From an uncultured Desulfovibrio sp. (GTDB lineage: Bacteria > Desulfobacterota > Desulfovibrionia > Desulfovibrionales > Desulfovibrionaceae), in NCBI GenBank assembly GCA_913063155.1, contig CAJXYU010000003.1, forward strand, positions 248,001-312,000: a stretch of 64,000 nt of DNA, written 5' to 3'. The notes under the pieces are model-generated. The model was given only the letters and a program-made list of their open reading frames with translations, searched no databases and was not told the DNA's origin. Made by a program: the position numbers and the translations under genes. Shown here piece by piece: positions 1-9,165 of this stretch. Within the stretch, counting starts at the first letter, position 1, and every line of letters begins with the position of its first letter.

Positions 1-573
1 AGCGAGGACAACACCCTGTTCCTGCTGGAGCACCCTAAAGTGATCACCTGCGGCAAACAGGGCGGCGGTGAAAACCTGCACGCGAGCGACCAGTTCCTGG
101 CCGAGCAGGGCATCACCCTGGCCCAGACCGCGCGGGGCGGCAACATCACCTGCCATTTCCCGGGCCAGCTTGTGGGCTACCCCATCTGGCGCGTGGAAAA
201 ACGGCCCGGCGGCATGAAAAAGTTTTTCCACGACATGGAAGAGGCGGTCATCAACACCTGTGCTCATTTCGGCGTGGAGACCACGCGGTGCAAAGGCCGC
301 CCCGGTGTGTGGGTGGACGAGCACCGCAAGATCTGCTCCATGGGCATCGGCGTACGCAAATGGGTGACCTATCATGGACTGGCCCTCAATGTGGGGTCGG
401 ACGTCAGCCTGTTCAATCTCATTACCCTGTGCGGCATCCAAGGCGCGGTTCCCACCTCGCTGAGCATGGAGGCCGGACACGAAATCACCGTAAAGGAAGT
501 AAAGCATGTCTTCCGCCAAGAGTTTGCAAAAGCCTTTGCGCATTCCGCCGTGGCTGCGCATCAAACTGCCTAA
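1..573 (+). CDS. lipB: Octanoyltransferase LipB (5' end missing)
   Basis: Transfers the octanoyl group from acyl carrier protein to lipoyl domains, the first step of endogenous lipoate synthesis in the cytoplasm. The window opens inside the gene, so the N-terminus is absent; the frame is open from base 1. Visible family signatures are the stretch [18 protein letters not shown], the presumed catalytic lysine in [14 protein letters not shown] followed by THGLALNV-like YHGLALNV, and the presumed catalytic cysteine in [11 protein letters not shown]. The 3' end runs 68 nt into lipA in another frame, so the two genes are almost certainly cotranscribed and translationally linked. The identification is secure; only the missing start is unknown. 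Confidence 0.95.
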   Translation, partial: SEDNTLFLLEHPKVITCGKQGGGENLHASDQFLAEQGITLAQTARGGNITCHFPGQLVGYPIWRVEKRPGGMKKFFHDMEEAVINTCAHFGVETTRCKGRPGVWVDEHRKICSMGIGVRKWVTYHGLALNVGSDVSLFNLITLCGIQGAVPTSLSMEAGHEITVKEVKHVFRQEFAKAFAHSAVAAHQTA

Positions 574-1381
574 GGACAATACGTTCGCCGGCACCAAGGA
601 CCTGCTGGCCGACCTGAACCTGAACACGGTCTGCCAGAGCGCCAAGTGCCCCAATTGCTGGGAATGCTTCGGCAAGAACGTGGCCACGTTCATGATCATG
701 GGCACGGTCTGCACCCGCAACTGCGCGTTCTGCAACATCACGCCCGGCCATGTGAGCCCCCTGGACGCGGACGAACCCGCGCGCATCGCCGAGGCCGCCC
801 GGCGGCTCAAGCTGCGTCATGTGGTCATCACCTCCGTGACTCGAGACGACCTGCCCGACGGCGGCGCAGGCCACTTCGCGGCCACCATCCTCGCCGTACG
901 CAACGCCGTGCCCGACTGCACCATCGAGGTGCTCATCCCGGATTTCCAGGGAGATTGGGACGCGTTGAAAACCGTGCTCGACGCTGGCCCGGACGTGCTC
1001 AACCACAATCTGGAAACCGTGCCGGACCTCTACGCCGAAATCCGCCCCCAGGCCGATTACCGCCAGAGTCTGGACCTGCTGACCAAATCCAAGGAACTGG
1101 TCCCGCACATCCCCACCAAGAGCGGCATCATGGTGGGCCTGGGCGAGACCGACTCCGGCGTTCTGCGGGTGCTGGACGATCTGGCCGCCATCCAGTGCGA
1201 CATCGTGACCATCGGCCAGTACATGCAGCCCAGCCGCAAGCACCCGCAGGTGAAGCGCTACGTGCCGCCCAACTTTTTCGACGAGTATGCGGCCGCAGGC
1301 CGGGCCAAGGGCATCAAGGACATGTTCTGCGCTCCACTTGTGCGCAGCAGCTATATGGCTGAAAAATTCATGAAGAAATAA
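506..1381 (+). CDS. lipA: Lipoyl synthase LipA
   Basis: Radical SAM enzyme that inserts two sulfur atoms into protein-bound octanoyl groups to make lipoyl cofactors. The 291-residue protein has the auxiliary cluster motif CX4CX5C (Cys43, Cys48, Cys54 in [12 protein letters not shown]), the radical SAM motif CTRNCAFC (Cys69, Cys73, Cys76) and the C-terminal RSSY motif (about residues 280-283) that supplies the serine ligand of the auxiliary cluster. The start ATG is preceded by AAGGAAGT at good distance and lies inside lipB. Length is normal for the family. A hairpin plus T-run follows the stop codon. Confidence 0.97.
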   Translation: MSSAKSLQKPLRIPPWLRIKLPKDNTFAGTKDLLADLNLNTVCQSAKCPNCWECFGKNVATFMIMGTVCTRNCAFCNITPGHVSPLDADEPARIAEAARRLKLRHVVITSVTRDDLPDGGAGHFAATILAVRNAVPDCTIEVLIPDFQGDWDALKTVLDAGPDVLNHNLETVPDLYAEIRPQADYRQSLDLLTKSKELVPHIPTKSGIMVGLGETDSGVLRVLDDLAAIQCDIVTIGQYMQPSRKHPQVKRYVPPNFFDEYAAAGRAKGIKDMFCAPLVRSSYMAEKFMKK

Positions 1382-1429
1382 AGCCTGATGTGAATTCTCA
1401 CGCTCATCGCCACTGAACAACGTTATTGA

Positions 1430-1466
1430 AAGCCCCGCAGTGTCACTCACTTCGGGGCTTTTTTCC
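1430..1466 (+). terminator. Intrinsic terminator after lipA
   Basis: A stem AAAGCCCCG / CGGGGCTTT is followed by a run of six T residues, about 50 nt past the lipA stop. It closes the lipBA unit. Confidence 0.85.
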
Positions 1467-1522
1467 TGCTCATTGAAAATCTATAAACGGGATACTCCAC
1501 GAATCCCCTCTCCAGAAAACAC

Positions 1523-1563
1523 TTCACATATATTTCACATCCGTGATTGTATCCTGCTATCGT
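1523..1563 (+). promoter_or_regulatory. Response-regulator box and promoter upstream of the regulator gene
   Basis: Two direct TTCACA repeats start at 1523 and 1534, exactly 11 bp (one helical turn) apart, the geometry of OmpR/PhoB-family binding sites. A TATCGT hexamer at 1558-1563, 18 bp past the second repeat, could be the -10 element, with the repeats replacing a -35 element. The same repeat unit and the same TATCGT word recur before the outer-membrane protein gene downstream. Binding is inferred, not shown. Confidence 0.6.
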
Positions 1564-1617
1564 CAGGGCAAGGGAAAAGGCGCTTTTCCGCCATACATCA
1601 CCAGAAGGTGGAATCAC

Positions 1618-2307
1618 ATGAGTCAGATGCGGATACTGGTCATTGAGGACAATCAGGACATAGCGGGCAACATCTGCGACTATCTCGAATCGCAAGGTGC
1701 GGTTACCGACTATGCCGCCGATGGACTGGTCGGTCTCCACCTCGCAGTCTCGGGAGATTTCGACGCCATCATCCTGGATGTCATGCTGCCGGGGATCGGC
1801 GGCATCGAACTGTGCAGGAAAATGCGGGAGTCCTCGGCTCCACAACCGCCAATCCTGATGCTCACAGCCCTTGACGCCCTGCAGGACAAACTGTCCGGAT
1901 TCGATGCCGGAGCCGATGACTATCTGGTCAAACCCTTTGCCCTGGAAGAGCTCCACGCACGGATCAAGGCTCTCGTAGCGAGAAATCAAAGAGGGCACAA
2001 TCCCAGCCTGACGGTCGGCCCGCTCGTCATGAACGTCGGCACCATGCAGGTCACACGGGACGGAATCCCCCTGCACCTGAACCGGGCTTCCTTCAATCTC
2101 CTCAAGCTGCTCATGGAAGCATACCCCAACATAGCCTCCCGGCAGGCACTGGAACATGCCATCTGGGGCGACAGTCCTCCACAGAGCGATGCCCTGCGCA
2201 GCCATATTTATGCACTCAGGAACAAGCTGGACAAGGGCTTCGAATCTCCGATGATTCACACCATCCACAGCGTCGGCTTCCAACTGGTGAATCCCGATGA
2301 ACAATAA
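1618..2307 (+). CDS. OmpR-family response regulator
   Basis: Two-component DNA-binding regulator of 229 residues: receiver domain (acidic pocket Glu10-Asp11, phospho-acceptor Asp54 in ILDVMLPG, conserved lysine in VKPFA) followed by a winged-helix effector domain (VGPLVMN... through ...SVGFQLV). I chose the ATG at 1618 because AAGGTGG stands just upstream and MSQMRILVIEDN is the usual receiver N-terminus; an in-frame start at 1543 would add 25 unrelated residues. It overlaps the kinase gene by 11 nt, and the pair probably controls the efflux genes that follow. The inducing signal is unknown. Confidence 0.93.
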   Translation: MSQMRILVIEDNQDIAGNICDYLESQGAVTDYAADGLVGLHLAVSGDFDAIILDVMLPGIGGIELCRKMRESSAPQPPILMLTALDALQDKLSGFDAGADDYLVKPFALEELHARIKALVARNQRGHNPSLTVGPLVMNVGTMQVTRDGIPLHLNRASFNLLKLLMEAYPNIASRQALEHAIWGDSPPQSDALRSHIYALRNKLDKGFESPMIHTIHSVGFQLVNPDEQ

Positions 2308-3598
2308 CCTACTCCAACTCAAGATAATCGGCATCTTCTGCCTTTTGCTGACAGGCATGCTGGCCTTTCAGGCCCAGACGCTCAGCGGCTCCGTCCAAAT
2401 CACCGAAGACAACGTCATCAATGACATCCTGCACAAGGAAGCCGTTGCCTACGGGGAGCGGTACAAGGATAACAAGGCTGCCCGGTTGCCCAAGATTCAA
2501 AACCTGCGGGCATATATCGGCACAGCGGGGATGCCGAAGGGGCTCAGAGACACAATCCGAGGTAGAAAGGACGGGCTCTACGAAACAGATGGCCCGGACA
2601 GCATTCCCGGACCGGCACGCTACAACATCCTGATAACAACACTGTCCGACGGAAAGAAGCTGCACCTTTTCTACAGGTCCGAAGACACCCTGAAGGAAAC
2701 CAGCAAATTTTTGAAGACCAAGGACATCCAATACTTGATGTTCCTGGCAACCACGACATTGGGAATAGCACTGTCCTGCCTGATCGGCTTTATCGTGTTC
2801 AGGCCGCTGCGCTCGCTCTCCGAAAAAGTCAAGGATGCAGCGCCCGACGACTTGAGCCGGGACTTCCCGGAAACAGACCGCAATGACGAAATCGGATTGC
2901 TGGCCAGGAACATACAGGGCTCCTACAAACGCATTCAGAAATTCGTTGAACGGGAACGGCAGTTCACGAGGGACGTCAGCCATGAGCTGCGGACTCCCCT
3001 CAGTGTAATCACCGGAGCCGTGGACCTCATTCCGGTCTTTCTCCCTGAAGGCAACCCGAAACTCGACAAGGTATTGGCCAGGATCAACAGGGCAACGGAC
3101 CACATGCAGCAGACCATCACAACGTTCCTCTGGCTGGCTCGAGAGGAAAACATCAAGAACTCCGACGTATTCTGCGACGTCAACGCAGCGATCCATGCGG
3201 TCACGGAAGATCTGCCCTCCTCAATGATACAGGAAGGCGTCGAACTGAATGTACTTCCCGGCGAGCACCTCGTCATCCCGGCTCCGGAAAGCATATTCCG
3301 TATAGTCTTTTCCAACCTTCTGACCAATGCCCTTGCCCACACCGCTTCCGGCTCTGTGGACCTCTCGGTCGGCACAGACCATGTAACGGTATCCGACACC
3401 GGAGAGGGCATCCCCGAAGAAATCATCAAGGACATCCGCAAGCCACATGTCCAGGGAAAAAACAGCAAGGGGTTCGGGTTGGGTCTTTCCATTGCAACGG
3501 AAATATGCGCCCGCTTCAACTGGAATCTGTCCATAGACCGCCGGAAGCCGACAGGAACGGTGGCGACCATCACTTTTCAGAAACAGAATATCCCGTAG
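2297..3598 (+). CDS. Sensor histidine kinase, partner of the preceding regulator
   Basis: Inner-membrane sensor kinase of 433 residues. A first membrane segment lies near residues 5-24, followed by a periplasmic domain of about 120 residues and a second membrane segment around residues 147-168. A HAMP linker then leads to the dimerisation/phosphoacceptor domain with VSHELRTPL (phospho-histidine) and an ATPase domain with DTGEGIPEE and KGFGLGLS. The gene overlaps the regulator by 11 nt, so they form one operon. The short periplasmic domain has no motif I recognise; by context it may sense envelope stress or a compound exported by the downstream pump. Confidence 0.9.
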   Translation: MNNNLLQLKIIGIFCLLLTGMLAFQAQTLSGSVQITEDNVINDILHKEAVAYGERYKDNKAARLPKIQNLRAYIGTAGMPKGLRDTIRGRKDGLYETDGPDSIPGPARYNILITTLSDGKKLHLFYRSEDTLKETSKFLKTKDIQYLMFLATTTLGIALSCLIGFIVFRPLRSLSEKVKDAAPDDLSRDFPETDRNDEIGLLARNIQGSYKRIQKFVERERQFTRDVSHELRTPLSVITGAVDLIPVFLPEGNPKLDKVLARINRATDHMQQTITTFLWLAREENIKNSDVFCDVNAAIHAVTEDLPSSMIQEGVELNVLPGEHLVIPAPESIFRIVFSNLLTNALAHTASGSVDLSVGTDHVTVSDTGEGIPEEIIKDIRKPHVQGKNSKGFGLGLSIATEICARFNWNLSIDRRKPTGTVATITFQKQNIP

Positions 3599-3663
3599 AA
3601 AAAATGAGTCCGACTGCCCCGAAGCGGAAATACAATAATAAAAACCACTAAAAATACCGACAT

Positions 3664-3731
3664 TTCACGTTTACTTCACATTCTTCAGACATTGAATTCA
3701 CGAGTCCATCTGTAAACCTTCCTTGTATCGT
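3664..3731 (+). promoter_or_regulatory. Second set of TTCAC(A/G) repeats, promoter of the barrel-efflux operon
   Basis: TTCACG at 3664, TTCACA at 3675 and TTCACG at 3697 are in the same orientation at spacings of 11 and 22 bp, keeping one face of the helix. A TATCGT word at 3726-3731 matches the putative -10 word of the regulator's own promoter. This suggests that the regulator encoded at 1618-2307 activates both transcripts. Confidence 0.55.
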
Positions 3732-3785
3732 CAAAACAGAACAGGCATTTTGCCTCGTTCAATTCATTCAAAAGGATGGACTTCA

Positions 3786-4667
3786 ATGAAAAGACTACTC
3801 GCAATTCTTCTTTGCACCCTCAGTTTGACAGCTTCCCCGGTCCATGCGGATGATCCCGACGGAGAAGCATCCGTGAGTGTCAGTGCCAGTGGACGCTACA
3901 TAGGAAGTTCCGACTTCGATGATTCAAGTGGCGGAGTACAGGTGACTTCCGGCCAGCTGGAAATCGAGGCCTGGGGCTTTTCCTTCAGCTACACCGGAGA
4001 CAAGTATTCCTGGAACGACAAGCAGGCTCTTCCCTTCGGAAACGGAAGCGACAATCCCTGGGATACGCTCCATCTCCTGAGCCTGGGCTATGAATTTGAT
4101 GGGGACATAAACAAGAACTGGGGCTACTCCATGGACCTGGAACTCAGTTCCGCCTTTGAAAGTGAAATGAGCGACTCGTACGGCGCAGCCCTCACCGGCG
4201 GATTCTCGTACGAATTCAATGACAACTGGAGCACCCGCTTCGGCGGCAGGATATCCGGCAACAGCATCGACACCGAGATCACGCCGTACCTTACCGTCTC
4301 CTATGAGAATTTCGCCAAGGACGGTTCCGGAGCATTCTTCACCTTGGGTGCACCCAGCTCCGAAGCGGGATACGCCTTCAACAAAGCCTCCAGGATTCGG
4401 GCCTCCTTGGACATGTTCGAAGGGGAAACATACCGCCTCAAGGACGACAGCTCCGTCGCACGCAAGGGCTACGTCGAAACAAGCAGCATGCTTGTGGGAT
4501 TGTATTACGACTGGCAAGCGACCGATTCGTTCTTCCTGTCTTTCGGACCTGAATATCATTTCGGACGCGAGATGCAATTGTACGACTCCGACGGCGACAA
4601 GCTCAACGACTCCCATGACCTGGATTCCGCCCTGGGGTGCAGTCTGGACTTACGGTACACTTTTTAA
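3786..4667 (+). CDS. Outer-membrane beta-barrel protein, uncharacterised
   Basis: A 293-residue protein with a clear signal peptide (MKRLLAILLCTLSLTASPVHA) and alternating amphipathic strands ending in LDLRYTF; a terminal phenylalanine is typical of outer-membrane barrels. Near the C-terminus DSDGDKLNDSHDLDS resembles a calcium-binding DxDGDxxxD loop. The start at 3786 follows AAGGATG and gives the signal peptide; an upstream in-frame codon at 3723 would bury it. It is first in an operon with an RND membrane-fusion protein and pump, but it is not TolC-like, so it is unlikely to be the efflux channel itself. Exact family not recognised. Confidence 0.7.
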   Translation: MKRLLAILLCTLSLTASPVHADDPDGEASVSVSASGRYIGSSDFDDSSGGVQVTSGQLEIEAWGFSFSYTGDKYSWNDKQALPFGNGSDNPWDTLHLLSLGYEFDGDINKNWGYSMDLELSSAFESEMSDSYGAALTGGFSYEFNDNWSTRFGGRISGNSIDTEITPYLTVSYENFAKDGSGAFFTLGAPSSEAGYAFNKASRIRASLDMFEGETYRLKDDSSVARKGYVETSSMLVGLYYDWQATDSFFLSFGPEYHFGREMQLYDSDGDKLNDSHDLDSALGCSLDLRYTF

Positions 4668-4699
4668 CCGTAACCATTGGGAAACTCCGGAATGCTGCC

Positions 4700-5755
4700 A
4701 TGCTCAATGCCATGACAACAAATCCCAGACGCTGGATGTCATTTGCCGTCATCTGCGCAGCACTTGTCCTTGCGGGCTGTGAGGGCACGAAATCGGAAGC
4801 CAACAATACGCCTCACACAAAAGCAATCAGGGTTCGTGTGGTCCAGCTCCGCCCCGAGCCCCTGAAAGACTACCTGACTCTCTTGGGAGCAACCGAACCG
4901 GAGACGGATGTCCGTGTCTCTTCCGAAAGCGCCGGAACAGTCGTCTGGATAGGTGTCAAGGAAGGCGATCACGTTGACGAGAAGTCGGTGATCGCCCGGA
5001 TCGACACGGCTTCCAGCGGCGCCCGGTTCGACAGGGCCAAGGCGGCCAGGAAACTGGCGGAGGAAAAGCTCAGGCGACGCCGGGAGTTGTTGAGGAAGGG
5101 AGTCCTCGCACAGGAGGAATTCGACCGGATCGAAACGGAGCTGGCCCGATCCGAAGCATCCTTGAAGGAAATGCGGGTAGGCGTCCGGCACGGAGTCGTT
5201 CGCGCCCCCATATCCGGAATCGTCAACGTGAAGAATATCGACAAGGGCGAAAGGGTTACCGAGGGAGCCGATATGTTTGAAATCGTAGACCTCTCCAGGG
5301 TACGCATTACGGTCAAAGTCTCGGAAACCAACATCCCACACATCCACAAAAACAGCCGGGTCAGTGTCAGAATCGACGCCATTCCCGGCAGGGTTTGGGA
5401 CGGCAAGGTGGAATTCGTCTCGTGCAAGGCGGATGAAACGGTCAAAACCTTCAAAGTCAAGGTCATCCTGGACAATCCAGACGGTGTCATCCGGGCAGGC
5501 ATGCTCGCCCGTGTGCGCTTTCTGAGACGCTCCATCCGGAACGCGCTCCTCGTCCCGCTCCACTCGATCATCACCCAGGGCGGAGAGCGTCTGGTCTACG
5601 TGGAGGAAAACGGCATCGCCCGCATGCGTGTCGTCCGCGTCGGCGCCGTCGAGGGGGACAGGGTCCAGGTCGTCAATGGGCTGAAAAGCGGTGACAACCT
5701 TGTCATCTCCGGGCACACCATGGTCGAGGACGGGATGGAGGTGACGGTTCAGTGA
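4700..5755 (+). CDS. RND efflux membrane-fusion lipoprotein (HlyD/AcrA family)
   Basis: Periplasmic adaptor that bridges an inner-membrane RND pump to an outer-membrane channel. The 351-residue product has a lipoprotein signal with lipobox LAGC (Cys27), a biotinyl-lipoyl-like domain (VRVSSESAGTVVWIGVKEGD), a short alpha-hairpin (about residues 95-150), the second lipoyl half (GVVRAPISGIVNVKNIDKGE) and beta-barrel and membrane-proximal domains. I placed the start at 4700; 4712 is also possible. It overlaps the pump gene by 4 nt (GTGA), implying coupled translation. Confidence 0.88.
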   Translation: MLNAMTTNPRRWMSFAVICAALVLAGCEGTKSEANNTPHTKAIRVRVVQLRPEPLKDYLTLLGATEPETDVRVSSESAGTVVWIGVKEGDHVDEKSVIARIDTASSGARFDRAKAARKLAEEKLRRRRELLRKGVLAQEEFDRIETELARSEASLKEMRVGVRHGVVRAPISGIVNVKNIDKGERVTEGADMFEIVDLSRVRITVKVSETNIPHIHKNSRVSVRIDAIPGRVWDGKVEFVSCKADETVKTFKVKVILDNPDGVIRAGMLARVRFLRRSIRNALLVPLHSIITQGGERLVYVEENGIARMRVVRVGAVEGDRVQVVNGLKSGDNLVISGHTMVEDGMEVTVQ

Positions 5756-8700
5756 TTCTCAGCGACATGGCTCTTTCCCGCCAATCCACAGTCATGGTGC
5801 TGCTCATCTTCATCATCATCGCGGGCATATACAGCTACATTGCACTCCCTCGGGAAAGCGACCCCGACATCACCATTCCGTACATCTTCATAGAAACGGA
5901 ATACGAAGGAATGGCGCCGGAGGACATGGAAAAGCTCATCACCATGCCCATCGAGCGCAAGCTCAAGGGATTGTCCGACACCAGGCACATATCCTCGACT
6001 TCCGACGACAGCCTTTCCACCGTCAAGGTCGAGTTCAATGCCGACATCGACATCGACGTCGCCCTCCAAAAGGTACGAGACAAGGTGGACCTGGCAAAAC
6101 AGGACCTGCCGCAGGACCTGCCGGACGATCCGGTGATCTCCGAGGTCAACCTTTCGGAAATGCCCATCCTGAACGTTGTCTTGTCCGGCCCACTTTCCCT
6201 CAAGCAGCTCAAGGTGTTTGCGGATCGGTTGGAAGAGAAGATCGGCGCGGTTCCGGGCGTGCTGGAAGCAAAGGTGATCGGCGGTCTTGAGCGGGAGATC
6301 CATGTGGAATTCGACATGGGGAGGCTGGACTACTACGGCATCCCCCTATCCAGTCTTCTCGATTCGCTTGAAAAATCCAATGTCAACATGCCGGGAGGCT
6401 CGGTACGGATAGGACGGTCCAAGTACCTTGTCAGGGTGCCGGAAGAGTTCAAGACCCCCGATGAAATCGGCAACATCATACTGGACGACGGCAGAAACGG
6501 TTCCATATTCCTGCACGACGTCGCCGGCGTCAGGGATCACTACAAGGACCGCACGACCTTGAGCCGCATCAACGGCGAGCAAAGCGTGACCATCGAAGTG
6601 CGCAAACGGGCGGGTGAAAACATCATCCGGATAAACGACGAAATAAAGGACCTGCTTCACGAACTGCGGCCCCACCTCCCGGCGACGCTCAAGATCGACC
6701 TGACCTCCGACAAATCCCAGGACATCAGGCAGATGGTGTCGGACCTCCAGAACAACATCCTGTCCGGCCTCCTGCTCGTCCTCATCGTGGTTTTCGTTTT
6801 CATAGGAGGCCGCTCCGCCATCTTCATTTCGCTGGCGATTCCCCTTTCCATGCTGATCACATTCACCATCCTGGACCTGTTTTCGTATACCCTGAACATG
6901 GTCATTCTGTTCGCACTGACCCTCAGCCTCGGAATGCTGGTGGACAACGGTATCGTGGTCGTGGAAAACATCTTCCGGCACATGCAGATGGGAAAATCGG
7001 GCCTCAAGGCCGCACAGGAAGCCACGGCAGAAGTGGCCTGGCCGGTCATAGCCTCCACCTTCACGACCATGGGCGCCTTTTTCCCGATGATTTTCTGGCC
7101 CGACATGATGGGGGAGTACATGAGCTACCTGCCGCTGACCGTCATGATCGCCCTCGGCGCTTCGCTTTTCGTGGCGCTGGTCGTCAATCCTGTCCTGTCT
7201 GCAAAATTCCAGAGCATCCCACGCGAAGGAGCCCAAAAGACAAAGATCGGCGACCGAGGCATTGAAGTTCTCAAAAAGATCTACATCCCTGCCCTGGAAT
7301 GGGGACTGGATAACCCTCTCAAAACGTTGGGGGCCGCATTTTCCATTCTGGCTCTCTCAACCACAGGCTTCATACTCTTCGGAAACGGTGTGGAATTCAT
7401 GCCCGACTCCGATCCCAACCGTTCGGATATCATTGTCAAGGCCCCTATCGGCACCAATATTGACGCGTCCGATGATTACCTGCGGATCATGGAAACAATT
7501 GCGGCGCAATACCCCGATGTCAAAAACATCATCGGCAACGTAGGAGAATCGGGCGAAGAAGATGAGCCAGCCGGCACCCATTACAGCAAAATTTCATTGG
7601 AATTCGTAGAGTTGCAGAACCGCGTCCAGCGATCTTCACTCGCCACCGACGAGATCAGGGAAAAGATTCAGAACACCATCAACGACGTCGAGGTCAGCTC
7701 CGTATCGGAAACCCTCGGCCCGCCGAGCGGAGACCCGATCAACCTTGAAATATACGGGGATGATATACGGGAACTCGGAAAAATTGCCGGTGACATCAAA
7801 CAGATCATCAAACGGGTCCCGGGAGCAATCAACCTGCGCGACAACTATGTTGCCGCCAAGCCGGAAATACGCGTGGACGTGGACAAGGAGAAGGCCGCCC
7901 AGTTCGGCATTGACGCCTACACCGCGGCCCATGCGGTCAAGACGGCCGTCAACGGGCTCAAAGTCGGCGTATACAGGGAAGGAAAGAACGAATATGACAT
8001 CATCGCCCGTCTCAAGGAAGAAGGCCGGGACTCCCTGAAGGACATAAAACGAATAACCGTATCCGGCTCCAACGGAGAACCGATTCCAGTCACCACACTG
8101 GGCGACGTTTCCCTCGATTACGGGCTGGGCGCCATCAACCGCCTCGACCACAAGCGATCCGTCACGATCATGGCGGATGTCTCCGGCCGGAACACTGACG
8201 ACGTCATCGAGGACATCGACAAACTCCTCGCCGAATATGACTTTCCACGCGGCTACACATACCAGTTCACCGGCGAGCACGAGGAACAGGAAGACTCCTC
8301 GGACTTTCTGGTCAAGGCCTTCGTTTCCGCCCTCTTCCTGATCTTTCTTGTGCTGGTCACCCAATTCAATTCGGCCATAACGCCACTCATCATCCTGACG
8401 GCGGTAGTGCTTTCCATAGCCGGCGTCATGATCGGACTCATCATAACGGGGATGCCGTTCGACGTGATCATGACCGGCATAGGAGTTCTCAGCCTTGCGG
8501 GCATAGTCGTCAACAACGCCATTGTCCTCATCGATTATTACGAGCAACTCATGCGACAGGGCATCCCGGCCCGAAACGCCATCATCACGGCTGGGCTGAC
8601 GCGTTTCCGGGCCGTCCTGCTGACGGCGGTGACCACGATCCTCGGCCTGATTCCCATGGCCACGGGAGTCAGTTTCGACTTCGCTTCACTGAACTTCTCC

Positions 8701-8877
8701 GCCGGCAGCGAAACATCGCAATGGTGGGGGCCCATGGCCGTTGCGGTCATCTTCGGACTCGCTGTCGCCACATTGCTCACCCTCATTGTCGTGCCGGTAC
8801 TCTGCTCACTCAAGGAAAAAGCAGAAGCCCTCAAAGGGAACGCATGCCTGAAGACGGCTTTCGGCTGTTTTCGTTGA
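5752..8877 (+). CDS. RND efflux pump, inner-membrane subunit
   Basis: Proton-driven multidrug or solvent transporter of 1041 residues, the normal size of the AcrB/MexB-type HAE family. The first transmembrane helix (TVMVLLIFIIIAGIYSY) is followed by the first periplasmic porter domain, then helices 2-6 including LGMLVDNGIVVVEN, where one of the two AcrB aspartates is kept and the second is Asn, as in many non-AcrB RND pumps. A second porter half and helices 8-12 follow. It starts with GTG overlapping the adaptor stop codon. No TolC gene follows, so the channel must be supplied from elsewhere, perhaps from the TolC-like gene at 25067. Substrate unknown. Confidence 0.93.
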   Translation: MILSDMALSRQSTVMVLLIFIIIAGIYSYIALPRESDPDITIPYIFIETEYEGMAPEDMEKLITMPIERKLKGLSDTRHISSTSDDSLSTVKVEFNADIDIDVALQKVRDKVDLAKQDLPQDLPDDPVISEVNLSEMPILNVVLSGPLSLKQLKVFADRLEEKIGAVPGVLEAKVIGGLEREIHVEFDMGRLDYYGIPLSSLLDSLEKSNVNMPGGSVRIGRSKYLVRVPEEFKTPDEIGNIILDDGRNGSIFLHDVAGVRDHYKDRTTLSRINGEQSVTIEVRKRAGENIIRINDEIKDLLHELRPHLPATLKIDLTSDKSQDIRQMVSDLQNNILSGLLLVLIVVFVFIGGRSAIFISLAIPLSMLITFTILDLFSYTLNMVILFALTLSLGMLVDNGIVVVENIFRHMQMGKSGLKAAQEATAEVAWPVIASTFTTMGAFFPMIFWPDMMGEYMSYLPLTVMIALGASLFVALVVNPVLSAKFQSIPREGAQKTKIGDRGIEVLKKIYIPALEWGLDNPLKTLGAAFSILALSTTGFILFGNGVEFMPDSDPNRSDIIVKAPIGTNIDASDDYLRIMETIAAQYPDVKNIIGNVGESGEEDEPAGTHYSKISLEFVELQNRVQRSSLATDEIREKIQNTINDVEVSSVSETLGPPSGDPINLEIYGDDIRELGKIAGDIKQIIKRVPGAINLRDNYVAAKPEIRVDVDKEKAAQFGIDAYTAAHAVKTAVNGLKVGVYREGKNEYDIIARLKEEGRDSLKDIKRITVSGSNGEPIPVTTLGDVSLDYGLGAINRLDHKRSVTIMADVSGRNTDDVIEDIDKLLAEYDFPRGYTYQFTGEHEEQEDSSDFLVKAFVSALFLIFLVLVTQFNSAITPLIILTAVVLSIAGVMIGLIITGMPFDVIMTGIGVLSLAGIVVNNAIVLIDYYEQLMRQGIPARNAIITAGLTRFRAVLLTAVTTILGLIPMATGVSFDFASLNFSAGSETSQWWGPMAVAVIFGLAVATLLTLIVVPVLCSLKEKAEALKGNACLKTAFGCFR

Positions 8878-9096
8878 TCTTTGATAATAAAAGTCAGCAA
8901 AATCAAAACATGACGTCTTTTACGATTTCCCATCGGGAATCTTCGTCGCATTGCGGTAGCTTTCAGAAAATTTACAGACAAAAACACCGATCCCGCAGCG
9001 TAAGCATTGTAATATCAGTCTTATCAGCCCTCACCATTTCAATAGTCGACGGCGCGGACTCGGCCAACCGGCACATCCCGGTGCACACTCCATAAA

Positions 9097-9126
9097 AAGG
9101 CCCGGAAGGAAAACCTTCCGGGCCTT
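9097..9126 (-). terminator. Intrinsic terminator for the leftward peptide operon
   Basis: Perfect 13-bp stem AAGGCCCGGAAGG with a 4-nt loop. Read on the minus strand it is followed by TTTTT, about 40 nt beyond the last gene of the leftward operon; on the plus strand the T-run is weak, so it may also slow transcripts from the RND operon. The 200 bases between the pump and this hairpin hold no convincing gene. Confidence 0.8.
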
Positions 9127-9165
9127 GTATGAGCTGAAAACTGCAAGGCGATTCCGAGGAACGAC

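Noticed and set aside
485-1450. 321-codon minus-strand frame over lipA
   Set aside because: Antisense of lipA, crosses its terminator, no domain.
8721-9095. 124-codon frame at the end of the RND pump gene
   Set aside because: Two thirds overlaps the pump in another frame; the remaining 70 codons have no ribosome site or motif.
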